Source: a candidate division LCP-89 bacterium
Lineage (GTDB): Bacteria > Electryoneota > B3-LCP
NCBI GenBank assembly: GCA_025774735.1
Contig: JALGZU010000031.1
Location: 1 to 19,405, forward strand
Reading direction: 5' to 3'
Length of the DNA: 19,405 bases
Shown here: positions 6,474 through 16,900 of the stretch, piece by piece
Numbering within the stretch: the stretch's first letter is position 1
How the letters are laid out: each line of letters starts with the position of its first letter
Notes under the pieces: model-generated
Told to the model about the DNA's origin: nothing
Database searches by the model: none
Seen by the model: the letters and a program-made list of their open reading frames with translations, nothing else
Made by a program: the position numbers and the translations under genes

Positions 6474-7774
6474 GATTACCAACCCTGGTGATCCTGGGCC
6501 GGCCCAATGTCGGCAAATCGTCCCTCTTCAACCGCATCATCGGGCGCAGGCGGGCTATCGTAGATGATCAACCCGGCATCACCCGGGACCGGATTTACGC
6601 CAGGACGGAATGGGGTGGACACTGCTTTGCCCTGATCGATACCGGCGGATTGCTGCCCAGCAGCACCGATCCTATCATGGAGGCGGTCAAAGAGCAGGTG
6701 GAGTTCGCCGCGGAGGAGGCAGCCCGCATCCTATTTCTGCTCGATTGGGAGACGGGTGTCACCGATCTCGACCTGGCTATCGCCCGTTACCTGCACCGGT
6801 TGGATAAGCCCGTACTGGCGGTGGTGAACAAAGCGGACAGCGCGGCGCGCGAGCGGGATCAGAAGGATTTCCTGCAGTTGGGATTCGATCAGCCTATCTT
6901 CGTTTCAGCCATACGGGGACGGGGCATCGGCGACCTGCTCGACCTGGCCGTCGATTTTCCCGAAGCAGCAACCGCGGAAGAAACGGGCGGCTTGCGCATC
7001 GCCATCATCGGCCGCCCCAACGTGGGAAAATCGTCCATCGTAAATGCTTTGACGGGTAAATCCAGTGTGGTGGTATCGGATATCCCCGGCACTACGCGCG
7101 ATGCAATCGATACCGAAATTCCGTACCACGGCGACGTGATTACGCTGGTGGACACGGCAGGATTGCGGCGCAAGGGGAAGACGAAGGAGGCGGTGGAATT
7201 CTACAGCACGCTGCGCACCGCTCGTGCCATGGAAAGGTCCCATCTGGTTTGGATCATTCTCGATGCCGCCGAAGGTATGGTCAGCTCGGATCAGCGCATC
7301 ATTGCGGATGCCTACGATGAGGGTAAGGGGATCCTGATCCTGATGAACAAGTGGGACCTGGTTCAGAAGGATCACCGCACCGCTGCGGATTGGGAAAAGC
7401 GCTTGAAAGAACTTCTGGGTGGGTATGCTCACCTCCCCATCACTTTCGTATCCGCCGTCAAGCGCCAACGGCTGTTGAAAGCTCTGGAAGCGAGCCAGAA
7501 GATCGGGCAGGAGAGAAACCGGCGCATCTCCACATCCGAACTGAACGATCGGATTCTGCCCTATATCAAGCGCACTCCGCCGCCGGCTCTGCGAGGGCGT
7601 TTCGTGAAGATAAATTACCTTACCCAGATCAAGACCGGGCCACCTCTCTTCGCCATTTTCTGTAACAGGCCAGCGGAAATCGCCGAATCTTACCGCAGGT
7701 TTCTGGAGCGCACCATCCGCTCTGAACTCGGCTTTTCGGGCGTCCCTATCCGCTTGACCTTTAGACGGAAGTGA
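6470..7774 (+). CDS. der: ribosome-assembly GTPase Der (EngA)
   Basis: A 434-residue protein with two tandem GTPase domains and a C-terminal KH-like domain, the arrangement unique to Der/EngA. It binds the 50S subunit precursor and is needed for late large-subunit assembly in the cytoplasm. G1 motifs GRPNVGKS are at residues 10-17 and 181-188. Guanine-specificity motifs are NKAD (120-123) and NKWD (293-296), and G3 motifs DTGG and DTAG are also visible. The KH-like domain takes up about residues 350-434 and ends in the basic tail RLTFRRK. The ATG at 6470 overlaps the stop of the DUF512 gene, and it places the first G1 at the usual distance from the N-terminus. The upstream in-frame start at 6431 would add 13 residues inside that gene. 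Essential in most bacteria; assignment is certain. Confidence 0.97.
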   Translation: MRLPTLVILGRPNVGKSSLFNRIIGRRRAIVDDQPGITRDRIYARTEWGGHCFALIDTGGLLPSSTDPIMEAVKEQVEFAAEEAARILFLLDWETGVTDLDLAIARYLHRLDKPVLAVVNKADSAARERDQKDFLQLGFDQPIFVSAIRGRGIGDLLDLAVDFPEAATAEETGGLRIAIIGRPNVGKSSIVNALTGKSSVVVSDIPGTTRDAIDTEIPYHGDVITLVDTAGLRRKGKTKEAVEFYSTLRTARAMERSHLVWIILDAAEGMVSSDQRIIADAYDEGKGILILMNKWDLVQKDHRTAADWEKRLKELLGGYAHLPITFVSAVKRQRLLKALEASQKIGQERNRRISTSELNDRILPYIKRTPPPALRGRFVKINYLTQIKTGPPLFAIFCNRPAEIAESYRRFLERTIRSELGFSGVPIRLTFRRK

Positions 7775-7855
7775 ATCTCGTTCTGCCGGCGATGATGCAG
7801 TAGGTTTTCAGGCGGGGGAAAGTTTCAAGAGTTCGATCTGCCGTGGAGAAGCTCT

Positions 7856-8338
7856 ATGAACACTGAAAAAAATTGCCAGTGTCCCGAAATTGAAGATGAA
7901 CTATGGCATCTCCAGGATCTCAACTGGAGTGGCAAGTTCTTCTACTTCGAGTATCTATACCATTTTCTCAAGATCCCCCTGGGTATGGAGAAACGTCGCG
8001 AGGAGATGTTTGCCGACATCGATCGGAAGGGCTATCAGGCCGTCAATCCGGAGAGGGTTATACATCTCCCGGGTATGTTCCAGGGCAGGATCATGGTGGA
8101 GATCGAGGATCCCGAACAGTACGATGCCAACGTGGAAAAGTTTGACAATGCTCGCATCCTGACGCGAGTCCACCGGGGATCGCGCAGCGGATTGAGACGC
8201 TCACTGATCGAACTGCAGGCTTTCAGCCAGGACCGTGCCCATATTCCGCCGGGCGCCGTTTATTACTGGTACGCCAGTTGTCCCCGATGCGCCAAACTAC
8301 CCAGGTTGCAGAAAGTCGTCCTGCTGGCACGCATCTGA
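7856..8338 (+). CDS. conserved hypothetical protein with paired N- and C-terminal cysteines
   Basis: I do not recognise a characterised family. The 160-residue protein has no signal peptide or membrane span. It begins with a C7-Q-C9 pair and ends with C142-P-R-C145, so four cysteines at opposite ends could form one metal site if the termini meet. Between them are an aromatic stretch DLNWSGKFFYFEYLYHFL, a charged helix MEKRREEMFADIDRKGY, and a probable beta strand in QGRIMVEIEDP. The YYWYASCPRC end resembles proteins loosely labelled 'hydrolase' in other genomes, but no hydrolase motif is visible and that label should not be trusted. A clear Shine-Dalgarno GGAGAA precedes the ATG. The gene follows der after 81 bases and is followed by a terminator-like hairpin. 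Confidence 0.7.
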   Translation: MNTEKNCQCPEIEDELWHLQDLNWSGKFFYFEYLYHFLKIPLGMEKRREEMFADIDRKGYQAVNPERVIHLPGMFQGRIMVEIEDPEQYDANVEKFDNARILTRVHRGSRSGLRRSLIELQAFSQDRAHIPPGAVYYWYASCPRCAKLPRLQKVVLLARI

Positions 8339-8347
8339 CGCCAGGAT

Positions 8348-8394
8348 GATTCTCTGCTGAATCGGGGAACCAGCTCTAATTGCAGAGAGTTTTT
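8348..8394 (+). terminator. terminator-like hairpin after the cysteine-flanked gene
   Basis: TCTCTGC (8351-8357) pairs with GCAGAGA (8382-8388), extendable by three pairs including wobbles, and is followed by GTTTTT. The 24-base loop is long, so this is only a moderate candidate. Confidence 0.4.
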
Positions 8395-8456
8395 AAATTA
8401 ACCTGTTTATCGAACTTGTTGCGATCCGATCGATACATTACTTTACGGTGGTGAAC

Positions 8457-8621
8457 ATGCTCAGTAAAGAACTTCTCGACATCCTGGCCTGTCCCCAATG
8501 CAAAGGCGATCTCGACTATGAGACGGAGCCCCATCAGCTTAAGTGCCCCAAGTGCAGGCTTATTTATCACATTACGGATGACATCCCCAATTTCTTGATT
8601 GAAGAGGCTGAATCGTTCTAA
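8457..8621 (+). CDS. Trm112/YcaR-like small zinc-ribbon protein
   Basis: A 54-residue protein of the Trm112p-like family. It starts with the family's typical LLDILACPQCKGDL and has two CxxC knuckles, C12-x2-C15 and C30-x2-C33, with DDIPNFLIEEA at the end, equivalent to the DGIPVML-type end of YcaR homologues. These small proteins bind zinc. In eukaryotes and archaea Trm112 activates methyltransferases; the bacterial role is poorly defined and a partner is not evident here. The start is ATG 8457, with GGTGGTG just upstream; GTG at 8451 or 8448 is possible and would add two or three residues. The gene lies 23 bases before porU but is unlikely to be functionally linked to it. Confidence 0.85.
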   Translation: MLSKELLDILACPQCKGDLDYETEPHQLKCPKCRLIYHITDDIPNFLIEEAESF

Positions 8622-8644
8622 TCAGGAGTAAAAAAAGAAATTAC

Positions 8645-11600
8645 GTGAGTGGCTGCATTGACGTCACCTCTGGTGGCTGGCCACTTATCAGCGTTGGGAT
8701 CAGATCTACCTTCCCGGCGCGCTTTTTTGCTCTGTGGGGGGCTCTCCTCGTTCTGAGCCTGCCTGCTCTCGGAGGCGAAACCGAATCCGATGTTACTCTG
8801 CTTGTGAACCGGCCGGAGACTATCTCTATCCGCTATGCCACGCCGCCGGCCGCCTGGGATGTTCTTGATACGGAAGGGGAGAGTTATCGCACCCCTCGTC
8901 TTCGAGGCGCGGGCACCAGCTGGCAGGAAGGGGCGCCGCAGTTACCGGTACGCGTCGTCTGGCTGGTCATACCTCCCGGAACGATCCCCATTATCGGCAA
9001 CGTAATTCCCTACGGGATCCATGCGTCGCAGAACAGACCGGCGCCCGTCCCCGGGTCCGTGCCTGGAGCGCTCGGATTCGCCAATCCCGTTTACGAAGAA
9101 GATCCGGCTTTCTACGCATCGTCTACTCCGACGCCGTCAGCCTGGGTTGAGATGGAAGGGCCGGAACGATTTCGCAACCTCGAAGTGATCCGGCTCCTGA
9201 TCTATCCCTATCGATTTCCCGCGTCGGACGAAGGAATGCTGAGATTGGATTCTCTGGACGTCACTGTGATTTTGCAGGGCGGAAAGGGATCCAGCTCGGG
9301 TTTCAGCCGACCGATTGAAGACGATTTCTACCGGCGCATGTTTGCCAACTGGTCGGGTCCTGCGACGTCCTGGAAACTGTCACGTCCCTTTCAGACCGCG
9401 GGTATATCAGCCTGGCCCTCGGGCGAGATGTACAAGATCACGGTCGGCGAGAGCGGGATCTACAAACTCACCTATTCGGATCTCGTTTCAGCGGGAGTGG
9501 ATCCCGCCGATATCATCCCCGCTAAAATACGCATCTTCAACAACGGCGGCAGGACCCTGCCTCAGGGGGTGGCGACTGTTCGTCCTGACTCGCTCATCGA
9601 GAACGCCATCCTGCTGCAGGATGGCAGCGACGGTTCCTTCGATCCCGGTGACGAAATCTGGTTCTACGGCAAATCCGTTCACGAATGGGAGTGGAGTCTG
9701 ATCTCCGGCCGCTACATTCACTACCAGAATCCCTACACAGATCATAATCTCTACTGGCTCAACATCAATCCTGACGGGCCAGACGGCCGGCGCATGGGCT
9801 CACTGGGGCAGAGCGGGATGGCCTGGTTGAGTCCTCCCGGCAGCAGAGCGTATCTTTTCGAAGAAAAAGAGTTGTACGCCATCTACAACGATTACGATCT
9901 GCCGCTTTACATGCCCAACCTGTTCGGAGACGTGTTTTCAGGCGCTTCTGCTTCCCGGACATTCGGATTTTACCTGGAAGCCGTCGAGAGTACGGCGCCT
10001 GCGCACATCCTGCTCGATTTTCAACCCTCCGGTATTGGCACTCATCAGTTCGAGGTGTTGATCAACAGCGTACCGATTACCATTACCAGTAACTCCACCG
10101 TCAGTGTGACCATACCAGCAGGCGTTCTGCAGAGTGGGAACAACAGTCTCTACCTGAAGCATAATTCCAATGGCGCCTCCTATCTGGACTATTTCGAAAT
10201 CGAGTATACCCGCGAATTGACCACCACTTCTGGTGAACTCGCCTTCATCAGTCCGGACGCCGACGGCCTGGCCCAATATCAAATCAGCGGGCTGTCCGAT
10301 CCCTGGATTTTCGATGCCACCGATTTCGACAACGTGACCTACGTGCACGCGTCGAGTTTTAAAGATTCTTCCCTCGCTGTTTCGCCAAAGCGTTACCTGG
10401 CTCTCGATGCGAGCGCCCTCCGCAGTCCGGAATCGATCACCAAAGATCAGTCCGAAACGGCCGATTACACCACCCTCAGGGATCCCACCCTCGGCGCCGA
10501 CATCCTGGTTATCACTGCTGATGAATTCTACGACGCCATGGAAACCTACGAGAGCTATCGCGAGGCTGATACTTCGGGCGCGAACTTTGAGGTTCTGCGG
10601 GTGGGTGTGAGCGATATTATCGACGAATTCGGCTGGGGATTAACCGACCCGGTAGCGATCCGAGATTTCGTCAGTTTCACCCAAGATCCTCAATCCGGTT
10701 GGAACCTTCCCCCCCTGTACATTCTCTATGTCGGGGACGGCGATTTTGACTACAAGAATAAACTGGCGGCGGGAGATGATAACTGGGTCATTCCTTATGA
10801 GTCGGGGTTAACCTGCACGGACGACTTTTACACCTGTTTTACCCCCGGCGGGACTCCTTCCAGTTTTCCCTGTCTGGCCACCGGCCGGTGGCCGGTGCAG
10901 TCTACAGCAGAAGTCAACGTACTGATCGAACGGCTGATCACCTATGAGTCGGGATCTTCTTTCGGTCCCTGGCGCGACCGCGTGACCTTCGTAGCAGACG
11001 ACGAATACCAACAGGGGAGCTATTACAGCTCCGAGAAGAACCACGTCAAAGACACCGAATACATAGCTGAGACCTATGTCCCGGACATCATCAACATCGA
11101 GAAGATCTACCTGACCGAATACCCGGGTGTGCCGGATCCATCCGGTGGTGTACGAAAGCCGGGGGCGACCGACGACCTGATCGGCGCCATCAACGAAGGC
11201 TGCCTTCTGGTCAACTACGTCGGGCACGGCAACCCGACTGTCTGGGCTCACGAAAACGTTTTTCAGCAGAGCCGGGATCTGCCTCTGTTGAACAACGGCG
11301 ATAAACTGCCTCTGTTCCTGGCCTTTACCTGCGACTGGGCCTATTGGGATGATCCCTTCGAACAGAGCATGCCCGAAGAGATGATTAATATGCCCGGGGG
11401 AGGCGCTATCGCGGCCATCGCGGCCACCCGCGTGACAACATCGGGTGCCAATGCCGTGCTGGCCTTCAATTTTTTCAACGAGCTGTTTTCAGAACCGACG
11501 GGCATCCGGCTGGGCGACGCCCTGATGCTGGCGAAAACCAGTAATACCACCAACAGCGAAAAATACCATCTTCTGGGCGACCCGGTCATGAAACTGGCGA

Positions 11601-12670
11601 TGCCGCAACTGGTGGTATATATCGATTCCACATCGACCGATACACTCACGGCGCTCGACCAGGTATCGGTGTCAGGAGAGGTTCGGACTCAGGCCGGTAC
11701 ACCCCTGCCCACCTTCGATGGAATTGCCAATGTGCAGGTCTTCGATTCGGAGGTTCCGATAATCTACACGTTTGGTGACGACACGGCGACCACCACGTAT
11801 ATCCTCCCCGGCAATCTGATCTTCCGCGGTGACGTCAGCATTCAGTCGGGACAGTTTGAATCTACGTTTATTGTGCCCATCGATATCAGTTATGGAGGCA
11901 GCGGTGGCCGCTTTTCCGTTTACGGGTATTCAAACGAATCGGATGGTGCGGGCGTAAATAGCGACGTCGTCTTCGCGGAATCGATCGTGGCTTTGGAAGA
12001 CACGATTTCACCCACCGTCAGCCTCTACTTCGATTCACCCGGTTTCCGCAGCGGGGATCCGGTGGGCAGTGAAGCCACTCTGTACGTGGACGTGGCTGAT
12101 AGTAACGGGGTTAACCTGACCGGTAGCGCCGGGCACGGCATTATCGTGACCATCGACGGAGCGATGCCGATCGAACTTACCGATTCATTCAGCTACTATC
12201 TGGATAGTTATACAACCGGCACTGCCGAGTACACCCTTTCGACGGGTGAAATCGCCCCCGGGATGCACATTGCAGAGGTGATTGCCTGGGACGCCGCCAA
12301 CAATCCCGGCACTGCGCAGATCAGCTTTGAGGTCGCCGGCTGGGATGAACTGCGGCTGACCGAGGTATTGAACTTTCCCAATCCCTTCCACGATTACACC
12401 CGGTTCACCTTCGTTCTGGGTGGAACGGAAGCCGAAGGATCCAACGTGACTATCAAAGTCTACACGGTCGCGGGCCGCCTGGTGAAGGTGATCGACGGTA
12501 TCGTCGGCAACGACACTTTCAACTACAGCGATCCGGGTCTGGTCTGGGACGGCCGCGATCATAGCGGCACGAAACTATCGAACGGAGTATACATATACAA
12601 GGTGCTGGTCGAGGGCTTTCCGAGCCGTCGATTGGTGGAGGAGACCGGCAAGTTGATCGTCATGAGATAA
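8645..12670 (+). CDS. porU: PorU-like C25 (gingipain-family) cysteine peptidase, type IX secretion sortase candidate
   Basis: A 1341-residue secreted cysteine peptidase. A hydrophobic signal segment lies at about residues 26-43 (FFALWGALLVLSLPALGG), after an unusually long N-terminus. A C25 propeptide-like beta region spans roughly 50-270. The catalytic domain carries H861 in VNYVGHGNPTVWAHE and C896 in FLAFTCDWAYWDDP, the His-Cys pair of the C25 family at the usual 35-residue spacing. Beta-rich domains follow, and the C-terminus (about 1240-1341) has NFPNPFHDYTRF, a VYTVAGRLV strand and ends in GKLIVMR, a FlgD-like / type IX sorting-like domain. In Porphyromonas, PorU removes the sorting domain of type IX cargo and attaches the cargo to lipopolysaccharide, working with PorV. 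The PorV-family gene directly downstream supports PorU over a plain gingipain. The only workable start is GTG 8645; AGGAG lies 16 bases before it, further than usual. Confidence 0.8.
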   Translation: MSGCIDVTSGGWPLISVGIRSTFPARFFALWGALLVLSLPALGGETESDVTLLVNRPETISIRYATPPAAWDVLDTEGESYRTPRLRGAGTSWQEGAPQLPVRVVWLVIPPGTIPIIGNVIPYGIHASQNRPAPVPGSVPGALGFANPVYEEDPAFYASSTPTPSAWVEMEGPERFRNLEVIRLLIYPYRFPASDEGMLRLDSLDVTVILQGGKGSSSGFSRPIEDDFYRRMFANWSGPATSWKLSRPFQTAGISAWPSGEMYKITVGESGIYKLTYSDLVSAGVDPADIIPAKIRIFNNGGRTLPQGVATVRPDSLIENAILLQDGSDGSFDPGDEIWFYGKSVHEWEWSLISGRYIHYQNPYTDHNLYWLNINPDGPDGRRMGSLGQSGMAWLSPPGSRAYLFEEKELYAIYNDYDLPLYMPNLFGDVFSGASASRTFGFYLEAVESTAPAHILLDFQPSGIGTHQFEVLINSVPITITSNSTVSVTIPAGVLQSGNNSLYLKHNSNGASYLDYFEIEYTRELTTTSGELAFISPDADGLAQYQISGLSDPWIFDATDFDNVTYVHASSFKDSSLAVSPKRYLALDASALRSPESITKDQSETADYTTLRDPTLGADILVITADEFYDAMETYESYREADTSGANFEVLRVGVSDIIDEFGWGLTDPVAIRDFVSFTQDPQSGWNLPPLYILYVGDGDFDYKNKLAAGDDNWVIPYESGLTCTDDFYTCFTPGGTPSSFPCLATGRWPVQSTAEVNVLIERLITYESGSSFGPWRDRVTFVADDEYQQGSYYSSEKNHVKDTEYIAETYVPDIINIEKIYLTEYPGVPDPSGGVRKPGATDDLIGAINEGCLLVNYVGHGNPTVWAHENVFQQSRDLPLLNNGDKLPLFLAFTCDWAYWDDPFEQSMPEEMINMPGGGAIAAIAATRVTTSGANAVLAFNFFNELFSEPTGIRLGDALMLAKTSNTTNSEKYHLLGDPVMKLAMPQLVVYIDSTSTDTLTALDQVSVSGEVRTQAGTPLPTFDGIANVQVFDSEVPIIYTFGDDTATTTYILPGNLIFRGDVSIQSGQFESTFIVPIDISYGGSGGRFSVYGYSNESDGAGVNSDVVFAESIVALEDTISPTVSLYFDSPGFRSGDPVGSEATLYVDVADSNGVNLTGSAGHGIIVTIDGAMPIELTDSFSYYLDSYTTGTAEYTLSTGEIAPGMHIAEVIAWDAANNPGTAQISFEVAGWDELRLTEVLNFPNPFHDYTRFTFVLGGTEAEGSNVTIKVYTVAGRLVKVIDGIVGNDTFNYSDPGLVWDGRDHSGTKLSNGVYIYKVLVEGFPSRRLVEETGKLIVMR

Positions 12671-12687
12671 CGCATTCAGCCCTATCC

Positions 12688-12707
12688 CCACGAAAAAAGT
12701 GGTTTTT
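12688..12707 (+). terminator. weak terminator-like hairpin after porU
   Basis: CCAC (12688-12691) pairs with GTGG (12699-12702) around a GAAAAAA loop, followed directly by TTTTT. The stem is only 4 bp, so termination may be partial, leaving porV dependent on both read-through and a local promoter in the AT-rich stretch near 12733-12745. Confidence 0.35.
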
Positions 12708-12837
12708 CCTTGAAACTTGGCGCCCCTCTTCTCAATTTAATAGATACCCCCGGTTGCGAGTAACAGCCCGGGCCTTTTCTCGGATCGACTTGCATTGCCG
12801 GTTCGAGTCACATATGGAACGTGCATTGGAGGAAAAT

Positions 12838-13926
12838 ATGAACAGGCGGATGAGCAGTGTCATTCCGGCTCTGCTGTGTATCTTGATTTTCGCATCGGCC
12901 GGAATGGCAGACGGGCCTTCCGAAGCAGGAGTGATCTTTCTTAAACTTGTCCCGGGAACGCGCCCGGCGGGCATGGGTGAAGCTTTCGTAGCCCAGGCGG
13001 ACGACGCCACCGCAACCTGGTGGAACACCGCCGGTATGGGATTTCTGGAGAGGCAGGAACTGGCTTTGATGTATGTCAACCTGTTGCCTCAATTCCACCT
13101 CGATGATCTCTACTACAGCTTTATCTCTTATGTCCACCCGATTCCATACTGGGGAACTGTCGGTGGTAATATCATCTTCACGAATTACGGCAAGACCGAG
13201 GGCCGCGATGAGAATAATATGCCCACCGGTACCTTCCACAGCTACGACGTGGCTTTCACCGCCGCCTACGGCACCGCTCTGAAGATGGATCAGTACGGCA
13301 AACCGATCCACAATGGTCTGGCCATGGGCGTTGCCGCTAAATTTATCTACAGTCATCTGGCGGATCAGGGTGCGGGTGCTGAAAAAGGATCCGGGGTCGG
13401 CACCAGTATGGCGATCGATCTGGGAGTGATGTACCGGGAAGCCTTTTTTAAAGGTCTCACCCTGGGAGCAACTCTGACCAACATGGGACCGGCCATCTCC
13501 TACATCGACCGAGCTCAGGCCGATCCACTACCGATGACCATCCGTATCGGGGCTTCATATAAAATCCTGGATTCGGATTTCAATGAATTGATCTTGAACT
13601 TCGATCTGCAAAAGGAACTTGTGGACCGTTATGATGATGGCAAAGCAGTACCGTTCTACATCGCTCTTTTCTCTGCCTGGGCCAATAATCCACTCGAGAA
13701 CGAGATCGAGGGAATCATTCCCAACATCGGCATCGAATACTGGTACGATCGCATGGTAGGACTCAGGATGGGTTACTATCACGACATTCTGGGTGACCGT
13801 TATCCCTTAACCTTCGGATTTTCTCTGAAGTACTCCTCCTACGAATTCGACTTCGGCTACGTCTCCGCCGGAGAGGGGCATCCACTGACGGATACCATGA
13901 TGTTCTCATTGAGCTTAGGTATATAA
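12838..13926 (+). CDS. porV: PorV-family outer-membrane beta-barrel protein
   Basis: A 362-residue protein with a Sec signal peptide (ILIFASAGMA, cut after about residue 24) and then the PorV/PorQ family (UPF0164) opening AGVIFLKLVPGTRPAGMGEAFVAQADDATATWWNTAGM. The rest alternates short polar turns and amphipathic strands and ends in an aromatic, hydrophobic strand MFSLSLGI, as in FadL-like 14-stranded barrels. In type IX secretion, PorV carries cargo from the translocon to the PorU sortase on the outer membrane; the porU-porV order is the same in Bacteroidota. The ATG at 12838 has a strong GGAGG 5 bases upstream, better than the longer opening at 12754, which would bury the signal peptide. 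PorQ or another paralogue is the main alternative, but position favours PorV. Confidence 0.85.
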   Translation: MNRRMSSVIPALLCILIFASAGMADGPSEAGVIFLKLVPGTRPAGMGEAFVAQADDATATWWNTAGMGFLERQELALMYVNLLPQFHLDDLYYSFISYVHPIPYWGTVGGNIIFTNYGKTEGRDENNMPTGTFHSYDVAFTAAYGTALKMDQYGKPIHNGLAMGVAAKFIYSHLADQGAGAEKGSGVGTSMAIDLGVMYREAFFKGLTLGATLTNMGPAISYIDRAQADPLPMTIRIGASYKILDSDFNELILNFDLQKELVDRYDDGKAVPFYIALFSAWANNPLENEIEGIIPNIGIEYWYDRMVGLRMGYYHDILGDRYPLTFGFSLKYSSYEFDFGYVSAGEGHPLTDTMMFSLSLGI

Positions 13927-13941
13927 AGGGCTGTTGAAGAT

Positions 13942-16900
13942 TTGAAACGATTTTATATTGCCCCCATCCTGTGGGGGTTTTTCCTATCTTCCGTAATCTG
14001 GGCGGCTAATTCAACTCCGCACCTGCCGGTTGCAGCAGGTCTGAAAAAGGTTACAACCCTCCAACAATCGGTGGCGGTCGAGACCCACGCCAGAATACTT
14101 GCCATCCGGGTAGAATTCCTGCCGGATACTCTCGCCACGACCACGGGTGATGGCACTTTTGGATCGGGCTTGCCCACTGACGCCGTCATCGATCCTTTGC
14201 CGCATGACCGCGCTTACTTCGAGGATCACCTCACCTTCCTGGACAGCTATTTCACGGAAGTCTCCAACGGAAAAGTTACTATCGACACTTTTAGTGTCTA
14301 TCCGCTCAATCCGGACTCAACGTACATTCTGCCGCACCAGATGTGGCATTATAACCATAACACGACCCAGGAAGATTTGAACCTGCGTTTGACCTGGCTG
14401 TTTCAGGATGCTTGGTCGGCCGCTGCTGCCGATGCGAGCATCGATTATGACCAATGGGACATGTTCGTGATCTTCCACGCCGGCGTGGGGCAGGATTTCA
14501 ACGTCAGTTTCGATGAAACTCCCCACGATATTCCTTCGGCCTATTTCCGGCTCGAAGACCTGCAGGACGCCCTGGAAGATCCCACATATCCTGGAGTTTT
14601 GGTTGCTGTGGACGGTGCGGACAGCACCTTCGTCTCCAGCGGCCTCCTCCTCCCGGAATCCGAACGCCAATCCGAGGTTGATATTGAGATCGCCTTGAAC
14701 GGCACGGCCGCGCTACTATTCGGCCATTCCATCGGTCTTCCGGCTTTATATAACACAGAAAACGGGTCTTCCGGTGTTGGCCGCTTCGATCTGATGGATC
14801 AGGGATCGGGCAACTTTGCCGGCATGATCCCTTCGCGCCCCTGCGCCTGGACAAGGGTGTTCATGGGCTGGGAGACGCCGCAGGTTATCATTCCTGCCGG
14901 TGTAGCCGACACATTGCTGGTCAACGTACCAGGATACGGAGATTCCATCAATACGGCTCAGCAAGAAATTTACCGTGTCGACTTGAATCCGTCCGAATAT
15001 TTTCTGATCGAAAATCGTTCCTGGAATCCCGATTCACTGATCGGGTACTGGCCGCCGTATGATATGGGATACACGGTCGCTCGAGACCGACAGGGACGGG
15101 AACTTATCATCAAGGAAGACTTCACGATCGAACTCCAGAATGACGATTTCGGCGTGATCGTCGAGGTCGACAACTACGATTTCGGACTGCCGGGCGAAGG
15201 TATCCTGATCTGGCATATCGACGAGAGCGTCATTGAAGCGAACTATGTCTCGAACACGGTCAACAACGATCTGTCGCACCGGGGCGTGGCGTTGGTAGAA
15301 GCTGACGGAGCGGAGGATATCGGCCAGGAATACGGTTTCCTGGACATCGGGTACGGGGCCGAATATGGCTGGGCCGGAGACTTCTTCTACGCCGGGAATG
15401 ATGCTTTTCTGGATGCTAATTCTAACTTAAGCGCGGTCCGCTTTTACGATGATTCGTTCCCCGGCACACGCACCTACGATGGTTCGCCGACCGGGTTGAT
15501 GCTGGGTGGTTTCGCTCCCCGCGATACCGTAATGCATTTCTGGATCATGAACAACTGGGCGCAGCCGGGTTTCCCCATGCAGCTTGCGGAGCCTTCCGGG
15601 GAGTTATCTCCATCTGCCCTGGATTTCGACGGGGATCAGAAGACCGATCTGATTCTCGCGCTCACGCCCGGTGGTGCCATCCAGCTTTTCGATAATCTGG
15701 GTAATGCCATCGGCGACGTTATCGAAACCAGGCAACTGATCGGGCTTTTGGGCGACAGCACCGCCGTCACAGACACCCTGTTAGCCCGGGTCGACTCGAT
15801 CACCGGGACGCCCGCAATCGACGTGCAGTCCGATGGTTTCAGCGCCTTTTTCACTGGTGATGCTGGTGTCATGTATTTTCTCGAATATTTGGCAGGCCCC
15901 AGAACGACCAACTTGCAGACTTTGAACCTCACCGCTTTGAGCGCATGCAATCCGGTAATCGCCGGAGAGGGAACTGCTCTGACCGCGTACAGCTGTTATC
16001 AGGGCGGACTGATTGCATTAGATGCAGCTTTCAATATATTGGGCGATGTATATCCGTTCAACGAAGGCAACATCACGAGCTTCTGTCTTGCGGATACAGT
16101 TGATACCGCCTCAGTCTTCGCCCTTTCGGATCAGGGAGAAGCAGCTCTGGTCTCCCACGATCTCGAGGTCATCTGGGTTATTGATCTTCCTTTTATTCCC
16201 GATTTTGCCCCGCTTACCCTGTTTCACCAGACCGGTTCCCGTAAGGATCTGATTGCGGTCAGCGCTGAAGGAGAGGTCGTTCTGCTCGATCCCTCCGATG
16301 GATCCATCCGTTCAGGATTTCCATTCACGACGGGGATGACGGTCACGGCTCCTCCCGTAGCTGCGGATTTTGATAAGGATGGATATCTGGACGTGGTTCT
16401 GACCGGCGTCAACCGCATTGCGGCTGTGCAGGTTAACGGGGTGCTGGCCGCCAACTGGCCGCTGACGATGGACAACCGGCAGCCTTCGGAGCCAATTACG
16501 TCACCACCGGCGATCTCGGAGTTGATGTTCGATGATGAACTTCACGTCCTCTTCGGCTGGCCCGGAGGATCGGTGGACGGTCGCAACCGCTGGGGCAACT
16601 CTCCTGGCGGTTTCACCCGTTCTACCTCCGCCCCCGTGCGGTCTGCACCCTTGTTGGTGCAACTGGACGAGGATGACGCCTCGGAACTCATCGTTCTGGA
16701 TGAGGACGGATCCTTGTACGCCTGGCACCTGCAGGGCATGGGTAATTTCACCGATCAGATACGCCCCTGGAATGGGCTGATGGGCGGCAACAGGCGGCAG
16801 GGCGTCGCCGTACCGGACGGGAGCACCATCACCCCACCCGGTCAGAGTGCACTGGTAAAGACGAAAGTGTATCCCTGGCCCAACCCGGCGAAGGAGGTCG

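Noticed and set aside
12754..12837. N-terminal extension of porV
   Set aside because: It would place a charged segment before a clear signal peptide, and a strong Shine-Dalgarno marks 12838.
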